Below, one piece after another: positions 55,398 through 64,000 of a stretch of DNA of 64,000 nucleotides. How positions within the stretch are numbered: position 1 is the first letter of the stretch; every line of letters starts with the position of its first letter. The translations under genes and the position numbers were made by a program. The notes beneath the pieces are model-generated. The model was not told where the DNA came from. It saw only the letters and a program-made list of their open reading frames with translations, and searched no databases. Source of the DNA: SBBG01 sp033717875 (lineage in GTDB: Bacteria; Pseudomonadota; Gammaproteobacteria; Ga0077554; Ga007554); the NCBI GenBank assembly GCA_033717875.1, contig JADDKJ010000013.1, positions 15,011 to 79,010 on the forward strand, in the 5' to 3' direction.

Positions 55398-56762
55398 CTA
55401 CTTGCCGATACAAAAACTGGCGAATATTCTTCCCAGTAATTCGTCGGAACCAAACTCGCCGGTAATTTCGGAAAGCATGTCTTGCGTCTGGCGCAAATCT
55501 TCGGCGAGCAATTCTCCGGCGCGGTGATGCCGGAATTGGCGACCCGCGTTTTCCAGCGCTTCGTGTGCGCGGCGCAGGGCGTCGATGTGGCGGCGGCGCG
55601 CCATGAAGCCGCTTTCGCCGGCACCGCCGTAACCGATGGAGGCCTTGAGGTGTTCACGCAGCGCCTCGATGCCCTCGCCGGTCTGCGCCGACAGGGCGAC
55701 CTCCGGCCCAAGGGCGCATTCACGGAGGTCCGGCGCGCGGCCGGTCAGGTCGATCTTGTTGCGCACCACGGTGATGGGCAAACCCTGTGGCAGCTTTTGC
55801 ATGATCGCCCGCAGCTCGTCGCCCCATCCCTCACCGCCTTCCACGGCATCATCGATCATTAACAGCAAACGGTCGGCGCGCGCGATCTCGCCCCAGGCGC
55901 GCTGGATGCCCTGCTGTTCGACGGGGTCATCGCTGTCGCGCAGTCCAGCGGTGTCGATGATGTGCAGCGGCAAGCCGTCGAGGGCGATATGTTCACGCAG
56001 CACGTCGCGGGTGGTGCCAGGGATATCGGTAACGATGGCCGCATCGCGGCAGGCCAGGCGATTGAGCAGGCTCGATTTGCCGGCATTGGGGCGGCCGGCG
56101 ATCACCACCGTCATGCCCTCGCGCAGCAGGCTGCCCTGGCGAGCGGAATCGAGCACCTGTCGCACGCTGCCGATGATCTCGTCGAGACGCGCGCCGACAT
56201 TGCCCTCGGAAAGAAAATCGATTTCTTCCTCGGGAAAATCGATGGCCGATTCCACATACATGCGCAGCGCGATCAGCCGCTCGATGAGTTCGTTGACGCA
56301 CGCCGAAAACTCGCCCTGCAAGGAACGCGACGCGGCGCGCGCCGCCTGCTCGGAGGCGCTGTCGATGAGATCGGCGATGGCCTCGGCCTGCACCAGGTCG
56401 ATCTTGTCGTTGAGAAAGGCGCGCTCGGAGAATTCACCGGGACGGGCCGGCCGCGCGCCCAGCGCGAGGATGCGCCTGATCAGCAGATCCAGCACCACCG
56501 GCCCGCCGTGCGCCTGTAATTCGAGCACGTCTTCTCCGGTGAAGGAATGGGGCGCGGGAAAATAAAGCGCGATACCGGTGTCGATCACACCGCCATCGGC
56601 ATCATGAAACGGCAGGTATTCGGCGCGGCGCGGCGCGGGAACAGCGCCCAGCATGGCGCGCGCAATGTCCGGCGCCAGCGGCCCGGAGACACGGACAATG
56701 CCCACCCCGCCCCGCCCCGGCGGGGTAGCGAGCGCGACGATGGTGTCGGTGGCGATGTTCAT
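55398..56762 (-). CDS. mnmE: tRNA modification GTPase MnmE
   Basis: With MnmG, makes the 5-carboxymethylaminomethyl group on U34 of certain tRNAs. 454 residues: N-terminal tetrahydrofolate-binding domain (IVALATPPGRGGVGIVRVSG), helical domain, and G domain with GRPNAGKSSLLN, DIPGTTRD, DTAGL and NKID. The C-terminal FCIGK with the conserved cysteine is intact. Downstream of yidC in the rpmH cluster. Confidence 0.98.
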   Translation of the reverse strand: MNIATDTIVALATPPGRGGVGIVRVSGPLAPDIARAMLGAVPAPRRAEYLPFHDADGGVIDTGIALYFPAPHSFTGEDVLELQAHGGPVVLDLLIRRILALGARPARPGEFSERAFLNDKIDLVQAEAIADLIDSASEQAARAASRSLQGEFSACVNELIERLIALRMYVESAIDFPEEEIDFLSEGNVGARLDEIIGSVRQVLDSARQGSLLREGMTVVIAGRPNAGKSSLLNRLACRDAAIVTDIPGTTRDVLREHIALDGLPLHIIDTAGLRDSDDPVEQQGIQRAWGEIARADRLLLMIDDAVEGGEGWGDELRAIMQKLPQGLPITVVRNKIDLTGRAPDLRECALGPEVALSAQTGEGIEALREHLKASIGYGGAGESGFMARRRHIDALRRAHEALENAGRQFRHHRAGELLAEDLRQTQDMLSEITGEFGSDELLGRIFASFCIGK

Positions 56763-56792
56763 GGGTTTATTGATGCGGCGCCCTCACCCCGG

Positions 56793-56816
56793 CCCTCTCC
56801 CGCTAGCGGGAGAGGG
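56793..56816. repeat. Perfect 24-bp palindrome between mnmE and yidC
   Basis: CCCTCTCCCGCT and its exact complement, immediately joined (CCCTCTCCCGCTAGCGGGAG...). Flanked by CACCCCGG and GTGAA. The CCCTCTCCC...GGGAGAGGG motif also makes the hairpins in the element at 45448 and is a common dispersed repeat motif in Proteobacteria. Confidence 0.7.
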
Positions 56817-56895
56817 TGAATGGTTGCATCGGATGAAAAGTCTTTGCCTCGACGAATCGACAGGGCATATTCCGCATGTGGGCGCCCTAAAAGCC

Positions 56896-58551
56896 TTACT
56901 CCGCCTTGGCGACCTGCTGCTCGATGCGTCGGGTAATATACCACTGCTGCGCGATCGACAGGATATTGTTGACCACCCAGTACAACACCAGCCCCGCCGG
57001 GAAGAAAGCGAAGAACGGCGTGAAGATGAACGGCATCAGTTTGATCATCTTCGCCATCATCGGATCAGGCGGCGGCGGGTTAAGCTTTTGCTGGATGAAC
57101 ATCGATATACCCATCAGCAGCGGCAACACATAATACGGATCGCGCGTGGAGAGATCCTGTATCCACAGCATGAACGGCGCCTGGCGCAGTTCGACGCTCT
57201 CCAGCAGTACCCAGTACAGCGCGATGAACACCGGGATCTGCACCAGGATGGGCAGGCAACCGCCCATCGGGTTGACCTTTTCCTTCTTGTACAGATCCAT
57301 CATCGCCTGGCTGAAACGCTGGCGATCGTCGCCGTAGCGCTCCTTGAGCGCGGTCATCTTGGGCTGGAGACGGCGCATATTGGCCATCGAACGGTAACTG
57401 GTTTCGGACAGCTTGAAGAACGCCAGCTTGATGATCAAGGTCACCAGCACAATGGACCAGCCCCAGTTCTGCACCCCCTTGTACAGCCACTCCATGAGCC
57501 AGAACAGCGGCTTGGCGATGATGGTGAGCATGCCATAGTCCACCGTCAACTCCAGGCCGGGCGCGACCTTTTCCAGCGTGTCCTGCAATTTCGGACCGAT
57601 GAACAGACGGCTGCTGAAGGTGCTGCTTTGCCCGGGCTGAACCGTCGCTTCAGACGAGGCCAAACCCAGCACATAGCGCTTGTCGCCCAGGGATTTGCTG
57701 TAATAGTGATTGGACTCACCGGCCTTGGGTATCCAGGCACCGAGGAAATAGTGCTGGATCATCGCCGCCCAGCCATCCTTGATGTCACGGCTGAGGTTCT
57801 CTTCCGCCATGTCGTCGAAGGCGATTTTCTCGTACTTTTTATCTTCGCTGTAGATGACACCACCGGTATAGGTATAGATCAATTGCATGCCGCCGGTGGA
57901 GGGATCGCGGCGCTGGAATTGCCGGTATTGGCGGCCCGTCCACGGCGCTGCCGAGGCGTTATTGACAGCCTGTTCGACATCGACGACGTAACTGCCGCGA
58001 TGGAAGGTATAGGTCTTGGTGACGGTCACACCGTCTGGCCCCGTCCAGCGCAGCGGCACCTTGACCTCATTGGCGCCATCCGCCCCCAATTGGTAACTGG
58101 TCTTGTCGGCGGTGAACGCGGCGTGATGATCGGGCGCGGATTGGCTCGACAACAGACCGGACTGGGCGATGAAAGCATCCGCTTCGGCATCGTTGAGCAG
58201 GCGCACCGGCTCGCCGGGCTTATCCACCTTCACCGGATAAACCAGCAGATCCGCCTTGCGCAGATCACCGCCCATGGTGTCGATCTCGACATCCAGCACA
58301 TCAGTCTTGACACGGATGCGCTGTCCGGTTTGCAACCCACTTTCCTTCACTACCGGAACGGCGCTCGCCGCCGCGGCGGGCGCTGACGCGGATGCGGCAG
58401 CTTGGCTGGCAGGCTCGGAAGGTACTGCGGGCGTGCCGCTGGTCTGCGTGACAGCGGGCGCTTGTGGCGTTTGATCCTGCTGCCAGGCCTGCCACAACAG
58501 TACGATGACGATCGACAAGGCGCCGGCGATTAAAATTCTGTAGCTATCCAT
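56896..58551 (-). CDS. yidC: Membrane protein insertase YidC
   Basis: Inserts and folds inner-membrane proteins, with or without SecYEG. 551 residues: N-terminal TM (4-20), an Ala/Pro-rich linker, a large periplasmic domain (about 60-330) and the conserved five-TM core with LFWLMEWLYKGVQNWGWSIVLVTLIIK, GGCLPILVQIPVFIALYWVLLES and FSPFFAFFPAGLVLYWVVNNILSI-like end. Longer Gram-negative type. Confidence 0.98.
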   Translation of the reverse strand: MDSYRILIAGALSIVIVLLWQAWQQDQTPQAPAVTQTSGTPAVPSEPASQAAASASAPAAAASAVPVVKESGLQTGQRIRVKTDVLDVEIDTMGGDLRKADLLVYPVKVDKPGEPVRLLNDAEADAFIAQSGLLSSQSAPDHHAAFTADKTSYQLGADGANEVKVPLRWTGPDGVTVTKTYTFHRGSYVVDVEQAVNNASAAPWTGRQYRQFQRRDPSTGGMQLIYTYTGGVIYSEDKKYEKIAFDDMAEENLSRDIKDGWAAMIQHYFLGAWIPKAGESNHYYSKSLGDKRYVLGLASSEATVQPGQSSTFSSRLFIGPKLQDTLEKVAPGLELTVDYGMLTIIAKPLFWLMEWLYKGVQNWGWSIVLVTLIIKLAFFKLSETSYRSMANMRRLQPKMTALKERYGDDRQRFSQAMMDLYKKEKVNPMGGCLPILVQIPVFIALYWVLLESVELRQAPFMLWIQDLSTRDPYYVLPLLMGISMFIQQKLNPPPPDPMMAKMIKLMPFIFTPFFAFFPAGLVLYWVVNNILSIAQQWYITRRIEQQVAKAE

Positions 58552-58561
58552 CAGGTTTTAT

Positions 58562-58786
58562 TTATCCGTCTTTCTTTTCGGGCACCAGGTCGACACCGCC
58601 CGGATGCCAGGGATGGCAGCGGCAAATCCTGCGTAACGCCAGCCAGCCGCCCGCCGCGACACCGTGAGTCTTGATGGCCGTCTCCGCGTAACACGAGCAG
58701 CTTGGATAAAAGCGGCAGTTATTCCCCATCAGCGGGCTGATGAGGTAGCGGTAGCCGCGAATCAGGAGGGTGAAGAGTTTTTCCAT
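58562..58786 (-). CDS. yidD: Membrane protein insertion efficiency factor YidD
   Basis: A 74-residue protein with the YidD hallmarks YRYLISPLMGNNCRFYPSCS, CYAETAIKTHG and RICRCHPWHPGG. It lies between rnpA (25-bp overlap) and yidC, the standard place. Confidence 0.97.
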   Translation of the reverse strand: MEKLFTLLIRGYRYLISPLMGNNCRFYPSCSCYAETAIKTHGVAAGGWLALRRICRCHPWHPGGVDLVPEKKDG

Positions 58787-59160
58787 CGCACGAGGTTCTC
58801 CCAGTGCCTGGCCAGAACAGCCGATAATTTGCTGTTCGGCATGTCGGCCACCCCCAAACGGCTCATGACCACCACATCCAGGCCGCGCAACCTGTCCTGG
58901 TGCTGGCGAAAACTCTCGCGCACCAGACGTTTGACGCGGTTGCGGTTCACGGCGGTTTTCACGCTTTTTTTTGAAATCACCAGCCCCAGGCGCGAATGCT
59001 CCAGGCCGTTTCTTCTCGCCCGCACCACAATTCCGCCGCCTCCGACGATCTTGTGCGAGGCGGAATTGTACTCCCCCTCGAAGACGCGCCGGTACTCGCC
59101 CGCCTTGGTAAGCCTGAGATGACGCGCAAACCCCTTTCCCGCCGGGGCTTCGTGCGCCAT
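58762..59160 (-). CDS. rnpA: Ribonuclease P protein component
   Basis: Protein subunit of RNase P, 132 residues, with the RNR motif region VKTAVNRNRVKRLVRESFR and the opening RLTKAGEYRRVFEG. The first ~12 residues (AHEAPAGKGFAR) form a longer tail than in E. coli. 34 bp downstream of rpmH. Confidence 0.96.
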   Translation of the reverse strand: MAHEAPAGKGFARHLRLTKAGEYRRVFEGEYNSASHKIVGGGGIVVRARRNGLEHSRLGLVISKKSVKTAVNRNRVKRLVRESFRQHQDRLRGLDVVVMSRLGVADMPNSKLSAVLARHWENLVRWKNSSPS

Positions 59161-59194
59161 GGCCAGCGCCGCGACAGAAATGGCGATTACTCTA

Positions 59195-59329
59195 TCAGGC
59201 GGTCAGGCGCGCGCGCCCCTTGGCACGGCGGCGTTTGATGACCTGACGGCCGCCGGGCGTGCTCATGCGCGCACGAAAGCCGTGAGTGCGCTTGCGTTTC
59301 AGGACACTGGGCTGAAAGGTTCTTTTCAT
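59195..59329 (-). CDS. rpmH: Ribosomal protein L34
   Basis: Reading from ATG 59329 gives 44 residues beginning MKRTFQPSVLKRKRTHGFRA and ending RRAKGRARLTA, a full-length bL34. It is the first gene of rpmH-rnpA-yidD-yidC-mnmE. dnaA, which usually flanks this cluster, is not next to it; a type I secretion gene is. No DnaA-box cluster was seen in 59330-59448. Confidence 0.98.
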   Translation of the reverse strand: MKRTFQPSVLKRKRTHGFRARMSTPGGRQVIKRRRAKGRARLTA

Positions 59330-59448
59330 AACTCTATCCGATCACTTGAAAAAGACAAAAATGCAGCGCCGCCGATCTGGCGGGCCGCACCAAATAAAGC
59401 TGCTTAAGATACTGAGAAAGGGGCGGTTATGTCAACAAAAACGTGCGG

Positions 59449-60875
59449 CTACCGCTCTCGCAAGCTCTCCTGCCCATACTGCAACAGCGGGCTGAGGAAA
59501 TACTCGATCACCCGCCGCTTGCCGGTCTTGATCTCCACAGTCACGGCCATGCCGGGGGTCAGGTTCACCTGCTTGCCTTCGACCGCCAGGGTGGCTTTCT
59601 CCATTTTCACCCTCGAAGAGTAGATCAGGCCGCGCTTCTCGTCATTGATCGCATCGTGGGAAAGATGCGTGAGCTTGGCGTGGATCGTGCCGTATTTGGT
59701 ATAGGGAAAGGTCTCGATCTTGACCTCGGCGCTCTGGCCCGCGTTGACGAAGCCGATGTCCTTGTTCTCGACAAAGGCTTCCACCTCCAGCGGATGGTCC
59801 CCGGGCACGATCACCATCACCGGCTGGGCTGGGGTGACCACGCCACCGACGGTGTGCACGGCGAGCTGCTGCACCGTGCCGTCCACCGGCGAGACGAGAG
59901 TCATCAGCCTGCCACGCGTGTCCGCCTTGAGCAGTTCCTGTTCCAGCGCCTGCGCCTTTTGCAGTCCTTCATTCAGGCTGTCCAGGGTCAGCCGCCGGGT
60001 CTCGGCGATCAGCGCCGTCCTCTGACTCTGGCCCTCGACCAGAGCGGCATCAATCTCCTGCAAGCGGCTGCGCTGCGTGGCCAGATCGCCCTCCTGCTCG
60101 ATGCGTTCCTGTTCGCGCTCCAGATAGCCGTGTCTGGGCACGAAACTCTTGTCCACCAGATCCTTATAGTCCTGCGCCCGCTGGCGGGCGATCGGCGCGG
60201 TTTGCTCCAGTTTGCGCACCAGTTCCAGGATGGAGCGCCGCTCGGCCTCGCGCCGGGCGATGTCGGCCTCGATGCGGCCACGTTTTGCGGTGTATTCACC
60301 ATACTGCCCTTCCAGCAGATGCTGGGCCTCCTGCCATTGAACGCCACTGATCCCCCCACCGCCCTTTTCCAGGCGAGGCGGACGGCCATTCGCCAACGCC
60401 GCGAGCAGGGCGCGCGCCCGGCCGAGCTGGAGCCGCGCCGCCGCCAGGTCGCTCGCCAGACGATCCTTGTCCGCCTGGGCGCTGGTGGCATCCAGCTCGA
60501 TCAGCACCTCGCCGGCCTTGACCCCCTGGCCGTCAACGACATGGATCGCCTTCACCGTGGCGGTCTCGATCGGCTGGATGACCTTGGTGCGGTCGTTGGG
60601 TACGATCTTGCCCTGGGCGGTAGCGACGATATCGATCCGGCCGAACACCGCCCACAGCAGCGCGATGAGGGCGAACGCCATCAGCAGCCACATCGCCACG
60701 CGCGGCAAGGGTGAGACCGGCATTTCCTGGAGTGCGAGGGCGGCGGGGAGAAACTGCGCCTCGTGTGGCAGGCGCGCGCGACCATCGTGCCGTTTGCGGT
60801 CGCGCCAGGACCAGGCGAATACCGCAGCGTAGCGTTTCAGCAGGTCTTTGGTAGCTTGATAACGGGCCGGCATGA

Positions 60876-60879
<4 letters not shown>
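59449..60879 (-). CDS. HlyD-family periplasmic adaptor of type I secretion
   Basis: Membrane-fusion protein linking the ABC exporter to a TolC-like channel. 476 residues: cytoplasmic N-terminus, TM helix (about 60-80), lipoyl half-motifs (TVKAIHVVDGQGVKAGEVLIELD), long coiled-coil region (about 120-320), and the C-terminal P-MPGMAV-type motif VNLTPGMAVTVEIKTGKRRVIEYFLSPL. Start overlaps the ABC gene stop by four bases. Confidence 0.95.
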
Positions 60880-63059
<2,180 letters not shown>

Positions 63060-63080
63060 GTTGTGTATTCCAGAATAAAG

Positions 63081-63113
63081 GCTCCTCGCCTTCCCTGACA
63101 GAAGGCGAGGAGC
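63081..63113 (-). terminator. Hairpin between the RTX gene and the secretion genes
   Basis: A perfect 12-bp stem (GCTCCTCGCCTT with its complement, nine-base loop). On the minus strand it is followed by TTTATT, a weak U-tract, so it could end most RTX transcripts while letting some continue into the exporter genes. Confidence 0.65.
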
Positions 63114-63133
63114 GAACAGGCTATCGATAGGGA

Positions 63134-63934
63134 CTACTTCCAGTTGGCGGCGATCACCGGGTTCAAGGCTGTCTGGTAGTCGGGCGGTAGAGTGGTCTGA
63201 CCCGCTGTGGGCGGTGCAAACCCGGCCATCGCAGTAACCAACGAATCGACCTGACTATCCAGCAGCATCTTGCCGTCGGCGGTCTTGAACTGTTCGACGT
63301 GATAAGCGGCGCCATAATACCAGCCGCTGATCGTTGTTTTATCACCCGTGCCGATGACACTCATTTCGAGATCGGAACCAACTCGCCGGAACCAGATCTG
63401 GTCTGTGGTCACACCCGCGCCAATGTCGAGCCTGTCGGTATTGCCGGCGGTGGCATCGTAGTCGCTCAACAGATCGCCGCCCGAGCCGCGGCCGGACAGG
63501 TAGACGTCCGAGCCCAGACCTCCAGAAAGGGTGTCATTACCCGCGCCACCGTTAAGGGTGTCAATGCCGTTGCCACCATAAAGAACATCGTTGTCGGCGC
63601 CGCCGTTCATCGTGTCGTTGCCATCCACGCCATACAGCGTGTCCGTACCCGTTCCGCCGTCAATAAGATCATCGCCCGCACGACCGTCGATAAAATCATT
63701 ACCGCCCAAGCCGTTGAGGGTATCGTTAGTGGCATAACCATACAGGTTATCCGCCCCTTCCGTCGCCACCAGCACCTTGGCTTTGATCGCGGTCACGTCC
63801 CACATCGTGCCATCGGCGAACTTGATCTGCTCGACCTTGTACGGTCCCGCCGCATCGGTATTGAAGTAATTATGGGTCTTCAGGAAATCGTGTGGGTCAT
63901 TTTGCACGAAATTCATATAGCCGGGAGCATGCAA
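63134..63934 (-). CDS. RTX repeat protein, C-terminal part
   Basis: The tail of a calcium-binding RTX (hemolysin-type) protein secreted by type I systems. It contains eight nonapeptide repeats (GLGGNDFID, GRAGDDLID, GGTGTDTLY and so on) and two HCBP-related units (VEQIKFADGTMWD, VEQFKTADGKMLLDS). The frame is open only back to a TGA at about 63958. No signal-less large N-terminal domain is present, so it is probably an N-terminally truncated gene; the first ~15 residues may be encoded by an insertion sequence end. Its exporter lies downstream on the same strand. Confidence 0.8.
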   Translation of the reverse strand: MHAPGYMNFVQNDPHDFLKTHNYFNTDAAGPYKVEQIKFADGTMWDVTAIKAKVLVATEGADNLYGYATNDTLNGLGGNDFIDGRAGDDLIDGGTGTDTLYGVDGNDTMNGGADNDVLYGGNGIDTLNGGAGNDTLSGGLGSDVYLSGRGSGGDLLSDYDATAGNTDRLDIGAGVTTDQIWFRRVGSDLEMSVIGTGDKTTISGWYYGAAYHVEQFKTADGKMLLDSQVDSLVTAMAGFAPPTAGQTTLPPDYQTALNPVIAANWK

Positions 63935-64000
63935 GTGAGAATTTTGAGTCTCAGATATTCCTCATCTCTGATCCCGTATGCCCGGCGCTGGATGACGCGA
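63913..64000 (-). mobile_element. 3' end of a transposase gene (ISL3-like)
   Basis: The minus strand encodes VIQRRAYGIRDEEYLRLKIL, then TCMLPAI and a stop at 63913-63915. This looks like the C-terminus of an ISL3-type (IS204/IS1001/IS1096/IS1165) DDE transposase; only 28 codons are in the window. It overlaps the 5' part of the RTX frame, so the insertion seems to have removed the N-terminus of that gene. The rest of the element lies outside. Confidence 0.5.

Noticed and set aside
56653..58386. A 577-codon open frame antisense to yidC
   Set aside because: Shadow of yidC; composition is His/Arg/Gln-rich without domains.
59330..59448. Replication origin next to rpmH
   Set aside because: No cluster of DnaA boxes (TTATCCACA type) and no dnaA or dnaN gene nearby.
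63508..63750. CRISPR-like periodic repeat
   Set aside because: The 27-bp periodicity is that of codons for RTX nonapeptides within one reading frame.

Overview
The window is a GC-rich, densely coded proteobacterial chromosome segment with housekeeping synteny typical of Beta- or Gammaproteobacteria: hslV-hslU-DUF971-ubiE-ubiJ-ubiB, dusB-fis-purH, accB-accC-prmA, cutA-dsbD-tlpA, groES-groEL with a CIRCE operator, and rpmH-rnpA-yidD-yidC-mnmE. An Acidithiobacillus-type sulfide:quinone oxidoreductase, a type II NADH dehydrogenase, several rhodaneses, and an operon of di-heme peroxidase, cupredoxin and di-heme cytochrome c suggest a respiratory organism that oxidises sulfur compounds, possibly a Nitrosomonadales-like betaproteobacterium. 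That placement is inference. A methyl-accepting chemotaxis gene behind a good FliA-type promoter suggests motility.

Layout. 1-5.6 kb: purL (partial, minus), sqr with a perfect palindrome at its promoter, an EamA transporter, yajL, and a DUF3592 membrane protein. 5.7-11.7 kb: hslVU and the ubiquinone genes ubiE/ubiJ/ubiB, with an unknown lipoprotein among them. 11.8-13.6 kb: a delta-60-repeat lipoprotein. 13.6-17.8 kb (minus): TfoX-like, tag, a WYL regulator, two VOC proteins, lipA and lipB. 17.9-24 kb: YqaA, a double-cNMP/rhodanese fusion, DUF2905, dps, apaH, a LysR regulator divergent from a rhodanese, and NDH-2. 24.1-28 kb: purD-tsaC-hemF (minus) and yihY. 28-31.7 kb: an AT-richer restriction-modification island (vsr, C5 methyltransferase, putative nuclease, ParB-like protein). 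31.7-45.2 kb: a frameshifted sulP, purH-fis-dusB, an EamA transporter, a PIN-toxin remnant, then DUF3426/prmA/accC/accB/aroQ/tlpA/dsbD/cutA, all minus. 45.2-51.6 kb: groESL, the chemoreceptor and the cytochrome operon. 51.6-55.1 kb: a REC-PAS-GGDEF-EAL protein, a small unknown protein, and a truncated porin fused in frame to a PBP-like protein. 55.4-59.3 kb: mnmE, yidC, yidD, rnpA, rpmH. 59.4-64 kb: a type I secretion pair (hlyD, hlyB-type ABC) and the tail of an RTX protein that appears to be cut by an insertion sequence whose transposase end runs off the window.

Two signals stand out. First, the restriction-modification island is flanked by 97-bp direct repeats (89% identical) made of the overlapping convergent 3' ends of yihY and sulP, the arrangement expected for insertion with a long target duplication. 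Its ParB-like gene sits 3 bp upstream of the putative nuclease gene. Second, at least six miniature inverted-repeat elements lie in intergenic regions. Two families (four and two copies) share related ends (GG...ACCTCTRAAWAATTC) and are bounded by 4-bp direct repeats (TTAG, TAAA, CTAA, TGAA, TAAA), so one transposase may have moved both. One copy used the CTAA of the groE CIRCE operator as its target, and another landed on the accC start codon and now supplies its Shine-Dalgarno sequence. No tRNA, rRNA or CRISPR array was seen.
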